Shown here one piece after another: positions 26,326 to 33,825 of a stretch of 52,031 nt of DNA (positions within the stretch are counted from its first letter, which is position 1; every line of letters starts with the position of its first letter). The stretch is taken from NCBI GenBank assembly GCA_013360875.1, contig JABWAU010000011.1, forward strand, positions 1 to 52,031. Direction: 5' to 3'. The DNA comes from Anaerolineales bacterium. GTDB lineage: Bacteria > Chloroflexota > Anaerolineae > Anaerolineales > Villigracilaceae. The position numbers were made by a program, and so were the translations under genes. Below the pieces are notes generated by a model. That model saw only the letters and a program-made list of their open reading frames with translations, was not told the origin of the DNA and searched no databases.

Positions 26326-27141
26326 ATGGCGATTGATCTCAGAGGCAAGGTGGTTCTCATCACCGGCGCGTCTTCCGGGTTTGGGGAGGAGGCGGCACGT
26401 CTCTTCGCGCAGGAGGGATGCAAGGTGGTTCTCGCCGCGCGTCGTCTCGACCGCCTGCAAACGCTCGCCGCCGAAATACAGGATCAGGGCGGGGAGGCGC
26501 TCGCCATTCCGGTGGACGTTAACGTGCCAGCCGAGATCGAATTGATGGCGCGGACCGCGCTCGACCTGTACGGCAAAATTGACATTCTCTTCAACAACGC
26601 GGGCTTCGGCAGCGTGGACTGGTTCGAGAATCTCGACCCCGTGCGCAACATCGAAACGATCATCAAAGTCAACCTGATCGGGACCATGCTGGTCACGCGG
26701 GCGGTGCTTCCGCACATGCTCGAACGCGGAAGCGGTCACATCATCAACATGTCGTCGGCGGGAGGGTTGATCGCCGCGCCGCTCCTCACCACGTATTCCG
26801 CGAGCAAGTTTGGCGTGCGCGCCTTTACCGACGCGCTCCGCCGCGAGGTTGCGCCGTTGGGCATCAAGGTCAGCGGCATCTATCCCGGTCCCGCGCGGAC
26901 GGAGTTCGGGAAAAAATTGCAGCGCACAAAATCGCGCGAGGCCGTCAAGCGTTTGAAGTACCCGCATCTCTCCTCGGAATATGTCGCCCGCCGCGTGGTG
27001 GAGGCGGCGAAACGCCCGGTGCGCACTCTCGTCATTCCGTGGTGGTTCCGCGTCATCACCATGTTCGATACGCTCTTCCCGGTGGTCGTGGATTGGATCC
27101 TTTACCTCTTCTCGAAACGCAATCACCGTTTGGATAATTAG
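26326..27141 (+). CDS. Short-chain dehydrogenase/reductase
   Basis: The 271-residue SDR has the cofactor motif T-G-A-S-S-G-F-G (about residues 14-21), then A-A-R-R after strand beta-2, which favours NADP(H). It also has N-N-A-G-F-G, catalytic Ser in M-S-S-A-G-G and the Y-S-A-S-K pair. The C-terminal hydrophobic stretch (F-D-T-L-F-P-V-V-V-D-W-I-L-Y-L-F) could anchor it to the membrane. Substrate unknown; members of this subgroup act on lipids or small ketones. The next gene is a peptidase separated by an 81-bp repeat. Confidence 0.88.
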   Translation: MAIDLRGKVVLITGASSGFGEEAARLFAQEGCKVVLAARRLDRLQTLAAEIQDQGGEALAIPVDVNVPAEIELMARTALDLYGKIDILFNNAGFGSVDWFENLDPVRNIETIIKVNLIGTMLVTRAVLPHMLERGSGHIINMSSAGGLIAAPLLTTYSASKFGVRAFTDALRREVAPLGIKVSGIYPGPARTEFGKKLQRTKSREAVKRLKYPHLSSEYVARRVVEAAKRPVRTLVIPWWFRVITMFDTLFPVVVDWILYLFSKRNHRLDN

Positions 27142-27153
27142 TGGACGTTATCT

Positions 27154-27234
27154 TGTCATTTCGACAAGCCTTGTCTCTAACGAATGTGAGAGAGCAGCGA
27201 GGAGAAATCTGGACGGCGCCGCTCGAAATGACAA
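27154..27234. repeat. TTGTCATTTCGA palindromic repeat
   Basis: TTGTCATTTCGA (27154-27165) and TCGAAATGACAA (27223-27234) are perfect 12-bp terminal inverted arms of an 81-bp element between the SDR and the M24 peptidase gene. It resembles the GTCATTGCGAG family but with different arms. Confidence 0.75.
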
Positions 27235-27264
27235 GGTCGCAGAATGAACCAATGGAGACTCAAC

Positions 27265-28371
27265 ATGACTCAATCCCGGCTCGACAAACTCAACGCTTCA
27301 TTACATACATCCGAACTTGATTCGGTTATCCTGAATCCCGGTCCCACGCTGACGTATTTGACCGGGCTCCGCTTCCACCTCATGGAACGTCCGGTGGTCC
27401 TCTTCTTTGCGAAGGATCAGGTCCCTGCCATCGTTCTGCCCGAACTGGAGTTGCAGAAGGTTGCGTCGCTGCCATATAAGATTCAAGTGTTCGCGTACCC
27501 GGAGAATCCGTCGGAGTGGGAGGCGGCTTTTCGGAAGGCGGCGCAGGCTCTCGGTCTGGATGGGAAGCGTATCGGGGTCGAGCCGCGCGCGCTCCGCCTG
27601 CTGGAATTCCGTTACGTCAAATCCGCCGCGCCCGAAGCGGATTTTCCCGATGCAAGCGACGTGCTGGCGGGATTGCGGTTGAGGAAGGATCAGTCTGAAA
27701 TTGCCGCGATGCGCAAGGCAGTGAAGATCGCGCAGTCCGCGCTCGAGGCGACGATCCCTTCCATCAAGATCGGCATGACCGAAAAGGAATTATCGAGCGA
27801 GTTGGTGATGCAACTGCTTGGGCATGGCTCCGATTCCGAAATGCCGTTCAGTCCCATTGTCTCCAGCGGACCGAACTCGGCAAATCCGCACGCCTCGCCG
27901 ACCGGACGGAAATTGCAGGCTGGCGACCTGCTTGTAATTGACTGGGGCGCAGCGTGGGATGGCTACATCTCCGATTTGACGCGCACGTTTGCGGTGGGCG
28001 AGGTGGACGGGGAATATCGCAGGATCCACCAGATCGTGCTGGACGCGAACGCGGCAGGACGCGCCGCCGCACAGCCCGGCGTCCCTTGCGCGGAGGTGGA
28101 TAAAGCCGCGCGCGAGGTGATCGAGAAATCCGGTTATGGAAAATATTTCACGCATCGCACCGGTCACGGCATCGGCATGGAGGGACACGAGGAACCGTAC
28201 ATGCGCGGCGACAATATGCAGATCCTCGAACCCGGCATGGCGTTCACGGTGGAGCCGGGCATCTACCTGCCCGGCAGGAACGGCGTGCGCATCGAGGACA
28301 ATGTTGTGATCACCGAAACCGGCGCGGATGTGTTGTCCGATATGCCGAGGGGGATCCGCGTGGTGGGGTAG
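27265..28371 (+). CDS. M24 family Xaa-Pro aminopeptidase-like metallopeptidase
   Basis: The 368-residue protein has a creatinase-like N-domain (residues about 1-125) and the pita-bread M24 domain. The five metal ligands are all visible: two Asp in D-W-G-A-A-W-D-G-Y-I-S-D-L-T, the His in H-R-T-G-H-G-I-G, and two Glu in V-E-P-G-I-Y and R-I-E-D-N-V. It should remove N-terminal residues before proline. The ATG at 27265 has GGAG seven bases upstream and is preferred to one at 27244 next to the repeat. Confidence 0.9.
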   Translation: MTQSRLDKLNASLHTSELDSVILNPGPTLTYLTGLRFHLMERPVVLFFAKDQVPAIVLPELELQKVASLPYKIQVFAYPENPSEWEAAFRKAAQALGLDGKRIGVEPRALRLLEFRYVKSAAPEADFPDASDVLAGLRLRKDQSEIAAMRKAVKIAQSALEATIPSIKIGMTEKELSSELVMQLLGHGSDSEMPFSPIVSSGPNSANPHASPTGRKLQAGDLLVIDWGAAWDGYISDLTRTFAVGEVDGEYRRIHQIVLDANAAGRAAAQPGVPCAEVDKAAREVIEKSGYGKYFTHRTGHGIGMEGHEEPYMRGDNMQILEPGMAFTVEPGIYLPGRNGVRIEDNVVITETGADVLSDMPRGIRVVG

Positions 28372-28487
28372 TTTTCTTTTTTGCCGCGCATACCTCGACA
28401 CGGCTCGATACAAGGTCCACGAATTTTTGCGAATTTGATTTTTTTCTTCGCGTCAATTCGCGAAACCTGTACTGAGCATGTCGAAGT

Positions 28488-28510
28488 ATTCGCGGCTAGC
28501 ATTTTTCAGG
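28488..28510. repeat. Left direct repeat flanking the GxxExxY gene
   Basis: ATTCGCGGCT then AGCATTTTTCAGG closely matches 28919-28943 (ATTCGCGGCT then GAGATTTTTGACAGG). More TTCGCG/CGCGAA-type sequence fills 28420-28470. Confidence 0.65.
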
Positions 28511-28517
28511 AGGAATC

Positions 28518-28910
28518 ATGGCGGAGATACTGTATAAAGCATTGTCATTAGCGGTCGTTGGCGCGGCTATGGAGGTGCATAAGATTCTTGGTCCCGGCTT
28601 CCTCGAATCGGTTTACCAGGCAGCGCTTGAGAAAGAATTAACCCTGCGCGGGATACCATATCAACGTCAAGTTGAATTACCGGTTTCTTATAAGGGTGAG
28701 GTAATTGGAGTGTATAAGGCTGATCTCGCTGTTGACAACAAGATCATTATCGAGATCAAAGGAGTATCCAAACTCAATGCATCCCACACTGCACAAGCCC
28801 TTCACTACCTCGCCGCAACAGGTTTGGAACTTGCCATTTTGATTAATTTTGGCGCCGGGTCTCTGGAGTATCACCGCGTAGTGAGGTCCGAAAACAAAAC
28901 TTCGCGATAA
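28518..28910 (+). CDS. GxxExxY protein
   Basis: The 130-residue protein carries the name-giving motif in G-P-G-F-L-E-S-V-Y-Q (about residues 25-34). Residues A-D-L-A-V-D-N-K-I-I-I-E-I-K-G look like a PD-(D/E)xK nuclease core (D in A-D-L and E-x-K). Its biochemical role is unknown. AGGAGG precedes the ATG. Imperfect direct repeats lie on both sides, and the last codons (S-R-stop) are made of the TTCGCG repeat sequence. This suggests that the gene and its flanks move as a unit. Confidence 0.85.
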   Translation: MAEILYKALSLAVVGAAMEVHKILGPGFLESVYQAALEKELTLRGIPYQRQVELPVSYKGEVIGVYKADLAVDNKIIIEIKGVSKLNASHTAQALHYLAATGLELAILINFGAGSLEYHRVVRSENKTSR

Positions 28911-28918
28911 TTCGCGTA

Positions 28919-28943
28919 ATTCGCGGCTGAGATTTTTGACAGG
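28919..28943. repeat. Right direct repeat flanking the GxxExxY gene
   Basis: This is the partner of the repeat at 28488-28510. It follows the TTCGCGATAATTCGCGTAAT sequence that contains the stop codon of the GxxExxY gene, and it overlaps the first possible start of the next gene. Confidence 0.65.
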
Positions 28944-28962
28944 TTATGGTACAGGTGACAAA

Positions 28963-30234
28963 TTGATAAATACGATTCGCGAAAACAAAGGCAAGTCCCT
29001 GCTCGTTGCGGGGATTGTTTTGATGTGGGCGGCGCTTGGAATTTTGTTCAACGCGTATGGATATGAGAAGACGTGGCAGTTGTGGAACGTTCCCACCGAA
29101 ATGCCGCCCTTCAAGGACTTCCGCCTGATTCCGGGAAGCGCCGAGTCGTTTCGAAATGGTTTCGAGCCGACGATAACGAATCCGGGCGATCCGAACGGCA
29201 GGATATTCAACTATCCGTTTTTTTGGAGGTTGTTCTTTTATACGAACATCACACAGGACGATACGGTCTGGATCGTCGTGGTGATGCTGGTCCTGTATTT
29301 TGCAGGCGCGATCTTATTCCCGCAAAAGATCACGATGCCGGACGCGTTGTTGATGCTGCTGGTTCTGTTTTCGCCAGCCTCCATGTTGTTATACGAGAGG
29401 GGCAACGCCGACCTGATCGTCTTCTTCATCTGCGCCATGATCGTCCTCGCGGCAAATTACTCCTCGTACCTGACGTTTGGCTTGATCCTGTTCGGCGCGG
29501 TGGTTAAGATGTTTCCGTTTTTTGGGATCACGGTCCTGTTGAAGGAATCGAGGCGAAGGTTTTACCCGTTCCTCGCGGCGGGCGCGATCTTCATGGTCGT
29601 TTACAGCCTTTTGACGCTCGATAGTCAACGCGCGGCGTGGACCACCACCATGCGCGGGGACGGGATTTCATACGGCACGTTCGTCTTCATTACAAGGTTG
29701 GGGGGATATGTCCAGGAGGTTTTACCGGGGTTGTTTTCACTGTCGCAGTGGGGATGGTTGTTCGAAGCGGTCGCCCTCGTCCTGATCCTGCTTGCCGGGT
29801 TTTGGGCGGTGCGTGAACCGAATCCATTGACCTGCTCTCACGAAAGGAATCTCACCGCTTTCCGCATGGGCGCTTCCATTTACCTCGGCACGTTTCTTCT
29901 TGGCAACAACTGGGATTACCGCCTCGCGTTTCTCGTCCTGGTTGTCCCTCAACTTTCACAGTGGACTTGGCAGGAAAAGGGGACGCGCCGCTTCGTTTCG
30001 GTCGGCGTGTTGATCGTGTCGCTCGTATCCTGCTGGCATCTGTTGCTGAATATTGATTTGCCGTTCATTCCCCTGAAGGATCCAGCCAACCGCATCTTCG
30101 TTTTCGACGAATTGGTCAACTGGCTGATGGTTCCGGGATTTACGTACCTTCTGGTCGCCTCCTTCCCGGATTGGATCAGGATGGATCTGCGAAAATTTTT
30201 CGGGAGGGCAATTTCAAGGAAGGTCGAGGCGTGA
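28963..30234 (+). CDS. Multi-pass membrane protein, GT87-like
   Basis: The protein has about ten membrane helices. It also has features of the DUF2029/GT87 glycosyltransferases: an Asp/Pro-containing loop (N-P-G-D-P-N-G-R-I-F-N-Y-P-F-F) after the first helix, the motif Y-E-R-G-N-A-D-L-I-V-F, and G-A-V-V-K-M-F-P-F-F. Such enzymes use polyprenyl-linked sugars at the outer face of the membrane. I chose the TTG at 28963, with AGGTG five bases upstream. The frame is also open from a TTG at 28936, but that one lies inside the flanking repeat. The exact sugar and acceptor are unknown. Confidence 0.7.
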   Translation: MINTIRENKGKSLLVAGIVLMWAALGILFNAYGYEKTWQLWNVPTEMPPFKDFRLIPGSAESFRNGFEPTITNPGDPNGRIFNYPFFWRLFFYTNITQDDTVWIVVVMLVLYFAGAILFPQKITMPDALLMLLVLFSPASMLLYERGNADLIVFFICAMIVLAANYSSYLTFGLILFGAVVKMFPFFGITVLLKESRRRFYPFLAAGAIFMVVYSLLTLDSQRAAWTTTMRGDGISYGTFVFITRLGGYVQEVLPGLFSLSQWGWLFEAVALVLILLAGFWAVREPNPLTCSHERNLTAFRMGASIYLGTFLLGNNWDYRLAFLVLVVPQLSQWTWQEKGTRRFVSVGVLIVSLVSCWHLLLNIDLPFIPLKDPANRIFVFDELVNWLMVPGFTYLLVASFPDWIRMDLRKFFGRAISRKVEA

Positions 30235-30264
30235 CCCACTGACATGCCCTGAAATGATCTCCTC

Positions 30265-30296
30265 GGTCGCGCCGGTTTGGGCGACCTCCGCTTTTG
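30265..30296 (+). terminator. Possible terminator after the GT87-like gene
   Basis: GGTCGC and GCGACC pair around a 10-base loop, then CTTTTGTT follows. The stem is short, so this is weak. The rest of 30297-30466 holds a 55-codon open frame discussed separately. Confidence 0.4.
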
Positions 30297-30466
30297 TTAT
30301 CCATGAACCCCGCCATTATTTTCATCCACGACGCTTCCAGTTCGGGAAAGGCGACGTTACTCTCCAAATGTTATGGGCGCATATCAAATGAGTTGAAGAT
30401 AAAACGTCTCGAAGGTTTGCTTGAAGAAGTATCGGTCGCGTGTGCCAACCTTTGGGACGGTTTCAA

Positions 30467-30496
30467 CTGAAATGAAACACGCCCGAATGATATAAT
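30467..30496 (+). promoter_or_regulatory. Promoter of argS, probably leaderless
   Basis: CTGAAA (30467-30472), an 18-base spacer and a perfect TATAAT (30491-30496) lie nine bases before the argS ATG. No Shine-Dalgarno sequence precedes the ATG, so the transcript should start within three bases of it. Confidence 0.6.
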
Positions 30497-30505
30497 CATC
30501 CAGCC

Positions 30506-32332
30506 ATGTTCGAAAAAGAAGAACAACTCATCGAAGAAAAGATCAAGGCATATTGCGCGGCGAACGACCTCGCGCTCGCCGAACTGAAGTGGCAGCCCAT
30601 CCCGTTCACGGGGGAATGGGGCATCTCCACGTCGTTTTTTCAGACCGCCGCGAACGAGGCGCGCGCCGGCAAAGGCAACAAGGTCCCGGTGCCGCAAAGG
30701 GCTCAGGAGATCGCCGAGCAAGTCAAGGCGGAGATCGGAAGCGTGGAGGGCATCAGCCGCATCGAGGCGGTTAAAGGCTATCTCAACCTTTATTTCACCA
30801 CTTCCGAATACGCGCATCGCGTGGTGGATGAGGCGCTTTCCTTGAAGTCCGATTTCGGGCGCGGTCAACCTAAAGACGAGCGGGTCATGGTCGAGTATGC
30901 CCAGCCGAATACGCATCACTCGTTTCACATTGGGCATTATCGCAATACGGTGTTGGGTGAATCGCTTGCCAGGCTGGTCGAGTTTGCGGGCTTCGAGACC
31001 ATCCGCGCATCCTATCCCGGCGACTTGGGACTTGGCGTTGTCACCGTGATGTGGATCTACGACAAGTTCTACAAGGGGAAGGAACCGCAGGGCATTCACG
31101 AGCGCGGGCAGTGGTTGTTGAAATTGTACGTGGAAGCAACCAAGTTGCTCGAGAAAAAGGAAAACGAAACGCCCGAAGAGACCGCCCGGCGTGAGGCGTA
31201 TGAAGCCGAGCGGCGCGAGATGTATCGCAAATGGGACGCGGGTGATCCGTATGTGGTTGAACTCTGGAAAACCACGCGCGAGTGGAGTTTGGAAGAGTTA
31301 CGCGCCATCTTGAAAATGATGGACGTAAAAATCGATGTCTGGTTCTTTGAATCGGAGGTGGACAAACCGTCGAAGGCCATCGTGGAGGAACTGATCGCGA
31401 AAGGCATCGCCGACGATGAACGTCCGCAGGGCGGGGCGGTGATCGTGAAGATCGATGAAAAACTGGGGTTGAAGAAAGAGAAGTATCGCACGAACGTCAT
31501 CCTGCGCTCGGACGGCACGACTTTGTATCTCACAAAAGATCTTGCGCTGGCAAAAGAGAAGTTCGAAAAGTATCATGTTGACCGCTCGATCTATGTGGTG
31601 GATGTGCGCCAATCCCTGCATTTGCAGCAGGCGTTCGCCATTCTGAAACTGTGGGGTTTCCCGCAAGCGGAGAAGTGTTTTCACCTGGGTTATGGATTTG
31701 TGAGCCTGCCCGAGGGCGCCATGTCGGCGCGACGCGGACGCGTGGTGCTGTTCAAGCAGGTTTATGATGAAGCCATCAAGCGCGTGCTGGCTGTTGAATC
31801 CGAACGAAGCGGGAATATCCCTGAGAATGAGCGCGAGGAAATCGCCAGACAGATCGGTCTGGGCGCGCTGGCATACTCGATGCTGGCTGTTGACAACAAC
31901 AAGGACATCGTCTTCCACCTGGACGAAGCCTTGTCCTTCGATGGGCGGACGGGACCGTACATTCAGAACGCGCACGTGAGGGCGAACAGCATATTGAAGA
32001 AGGCGGGGGTGGAAAGTGGAAAAGCAGAAAATCACTTTCCACTTTCCACTTTCCAATACGAACTGACCAAGCACGAGATCGAACTCATTGACCTGATCTC
32101 GCAATTCCCGGCGAAAGTGCAGCAGGCGGCGAACGAATATCGCCCGTTGGTGATGGCGCAATTCGCCTACGACCTGGCGACCGCGTTCCATTCGTTCTAT
32201 CATGCCGTGCCGGTATTGCAGAGCGAAAATGAAAACATTCGCAACGCGCGCCTGCGGCTGGTCGCCGCGGCAAAGCAGACGATTGCCAACGCGCTCCGTC
32301 TGCTGGACATTCAGGCGCCGGATGTAATGTAG
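30506..32332 (+). CDS. argS: Arginyl-tRNA synthetase
   Basis: The 608-residue class Ia synthetase has an N-terminal Arg-tRNA domain (about 1-110), the H-I-G-H motif in S-F-H-I-G-H-Y-R-N (about 140-148), and a KMSK-loop counterpart A-M-S-A-R-R-G (about 412-418) without the usual Lys. A DALR anticodon domain forms the C-terminus (Y-D-L-A-T-A-F-H-S-F-Y). It charges tRNA-Arg with arginine. An in-frame insertion of a 41-bp inverted repeat (32009-32049, about residues 502-515, reading V-E-S-G-K-A-E-N-H-F-P) lies in the linker before the anticodon domain. No ribosome site precedes the ATG. Confidence 0.95.
   Translation: MFEKEEQLIEEKIKAYCAANDLALAELKWQPIPFTGEWGISTSFFQTAANEARAGKGNKVPVPQRAQEIAEQVKAEIGSVEGISRIEAVKGYLNLYFTTSEYAHRVVDEALSLKSDFGRGQPKDERVMVEYAQPNTHHSFHIGHYRNTVLGESLARLVEFAGFETIRASYPGDLGLGVVTVMWIYDKFYKGKEPQGIHERGQWLLKLYVEATKLLEKKENETPEETARREAYEAERREMYRKWDAGDPYVVELWKTTREWSLEELRAILKMMDVKIDVWFFESEVDKPSKAIVEELIAKGIADDERPQGGAVIVKIDEKLGLKKEKYRTNVILRSDGTTLYLTKDLALAKEKFEKYHVDRSIYVVDVRQSLHLQQAFAILKLWGFPQAEKCFHLGYGFVSLPEGAMSARRGRVVLFKQVYDEAIKRVLAVESERSGNIPENEREEIARQIGLGALAYSMLAVDNNKDIVFHLDEALSFDGRTGPYIQNAHVRANSILKKAGVESGKAENHFPLSTFQYELTKHEIELIDLISQFPAKVQQAANEYRPLVMAQFAYDLATAFHSFYHAVPVLQSENENIRNARLRLVAAAKQTIANALRLLDIQAPDVM
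32009..32049. repeat. Inverted repeat inserted in the argS coding sequence
   Basis: GTGGAAAGTGGAAA and TTTCCACTTTCCAC form a perfect 14-bp stem around 13 bases, entirely inside argS and in frame. Such GGAAAGTGG sequences look like an intergenic repeat, not native synthetase sequence. Confidence 0.7.
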
Positions 32333-32338
32333 AAATCG

Positions 32339-32384
32339 CGAAACACGCAACACGCCATTAATCATGTTGCGTGTTTCGTAAAAT
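32339..32384 (+). terminator. Hairpin terminator after argS
   Basis: CGAAACACGCAAC and GTTGCGTGTTTCG make a 13-bp stem with a 14-base loop, followed by TAAAAT. It may end argS transcripts, although the T-tract is poor. Confidence 0.6.
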
Positions 32385-32406
32385 CACATCAAGGAGACAA
32401 ACGTAT

Positions 32407-33729
32407 ATGCCGATCAAAACCATCATCATGGGCGCGGCGGGACGTGACTTTCACAACTTCAACACGTTCTTCCGCCGCAACAGGGACTACGAAGTCGTCG
32501 CGTTCACCGCGAACCAGATCCCGGACATCGAAGGACGCCTCTACCCGACCGAACTGGCTGGTGACTTGTACCCGAACGGAATCCCCATACGCGCGGAGGA
32601 GGAACTGGTTGACCTTATCAAAAAGCACGCCGTGGAACAGGTTGTCTTCGCGTACAGCGACGTGCCGCACGAATACATCATGCACAAGGCTTCGATGGTC
32701 AACGCGGCAGGCGCGGACTTCCGTTTGATGGGGACGAAGTACACGCAGGTCAAGTCCACAAAGCCGGTCGTGTCGGTCTGCGCGGTTCGGACGGGATCAG
32801 GCAAAAGCCAGACGACGAGGCGGGTTTCTCTCATCCTGCGCGAGATGGGATACAATGTCGCGGCAATCCGTCATCCCATGCCTTATGGAAATCTGATCCG
32901 ACAGGAAGTGCAGCGCTTCGCGGACTACGACGACCTCGACGAACAGGAATGCACCATCGAGGAACGCGAGGAATACGAGCCGCACATTGACAACGGGGTG
33001 ATCGTGTACGCGGGTGTGGATTACGAGAAGATTGTGCGCCGGGCGGAGCAGGAAGTGGACATTGTGCTGTGGGACGGCGGCAACAACGATTTTCCGTTCT
33101 ACGTCCCCGATCTGCAAATCGTGGTCGCCGATCCGCATCGCCCCGGCCACGAGTCAACGTATCATCCCGGCGAGGTCAACGCGCGCATGGCGGACGTATT
33201 CGTCATCAACAAAGTGGACACCGCCGACGCGGAGAACGTGATCAAACTGCGCGAGTCGCTTCACAAGTTGAACCCGAACGCCATCCAGATCGAAGCCGCC
33301 TCCCCGCTCTTCGTGGACGATCCCGAAGCCATTCGCGGCAAACGCGTTCTGGTCGTCGAAGACGGTCCCACCTTGACTCACGGCGAAATGGCTTATGGCG
33401 CGGGCTACGTGGCGGCGCGTCGCTTTGGCGCGAAAGAGATCGTTGATCCGCGTCCCTTCGCGGTCGGTTCGATTGCGGCAACCTATGCAAAATACCCGAC
33501 GACGGGGACGATCCTGCCCGCCATGGGATACGGCGGGAAGCAGACGAAGGAACTCGAGGAGACGATCAACAAGGCAGACGTGGACATGGTCGTCATCGGC
33601 ACGCCGATTGACCTTTCGCGCGTGGTGAAGATGAACAAGCCCTATCAGCGCGTGCGCTACGAATTGCAGGAGATTGGTCAACCCACGCTGAAGGATGTTT
33701 TGATGAGAAAATTTGGGGCGAAGAAATAG
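32407..33729 (+). CDS. Cyclic 2,3-diphosphoglycerate synthetase-family protein
   Basis: The 440-residue protein matches the cyclic 2,3-diphosphoglycerate synthetase family over its length. It starts I-I-M-G-A-A-G-R-D-F-H-N-F, has the P-loop V-R-T-G-S-G-K-S-Q-T-T (about residues 125-135), D-G-G-N-N-D-F-P-F, and G-T-I-L-P-A-M-G-Y-G. The archaeal enzyme closes 2,3-diphosphoglycerate to a cyclic solute that protects proteins in heat. Bacterial members lack a proven role. The ATG at 32407 has AAGGAG ten bases upstream. It stands alone between argS and a strong terminator. Confidence 0.85.
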   Translation: MPIKTIIMGAAGRDFHNFNTFFRRNRDYEVVAFTANQIPDIEGRLYPTELAGDLYPNGIPIRAEEELVDLIKKHAVEQVVFAYSDVPHEYIMHKASMVNAAGADFRLMGTKYTQVKSTKPVVSVCAVRTGSGKSQTTRRVSLILREMGYNVAAIRHPMPYGNLIRQEVQRFADYDDLDEQECTIEEREEYEPHIDNGVIVYAGVDYEKIVRRAEQEVDIVLWDGGNNDFPFYVPDLQIVVADPHRPGHESTYHPGEVNARMADVFVINKVDTADAENVIKLRESLHKLNPNAIQIEAASPLFVDDPEAIRGKRVLVVEDGPTLTHGEMAYGAGYVAARRFGAKEIVDPRPFAVGSIAATYAKYPTTGTILPAMGYGGKQTKELEETINKADVDMVVIGTPIDLSRVVKMNKPYQRVRYELQEIGQPTLKDVLMRKFGAKK

Positions 33730-33758
33730 GCGAGTACATCGTAGACCGGTAGACAGGT

Positions 33759-33803
33759 AATCAGGAGTTGGATGAATTCGTCATCCGACTCCTGATTTTA
33801 TAT
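33759..33803 (+). terminator. Strong intrinsic terminator
   Basis: AATCAGGAGTTGGATGA and TCATCCGACTCCTGATT pair over all 17 bases (one G-U) around a 5-base loop, followed by TTATATT. It separates the cDPG-synthetase-like gene from the convergent kinase operon. Confidence 0.85.
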
Positions 33804-33825
33804 TCAATTCCAAAGACCGCCGCGA

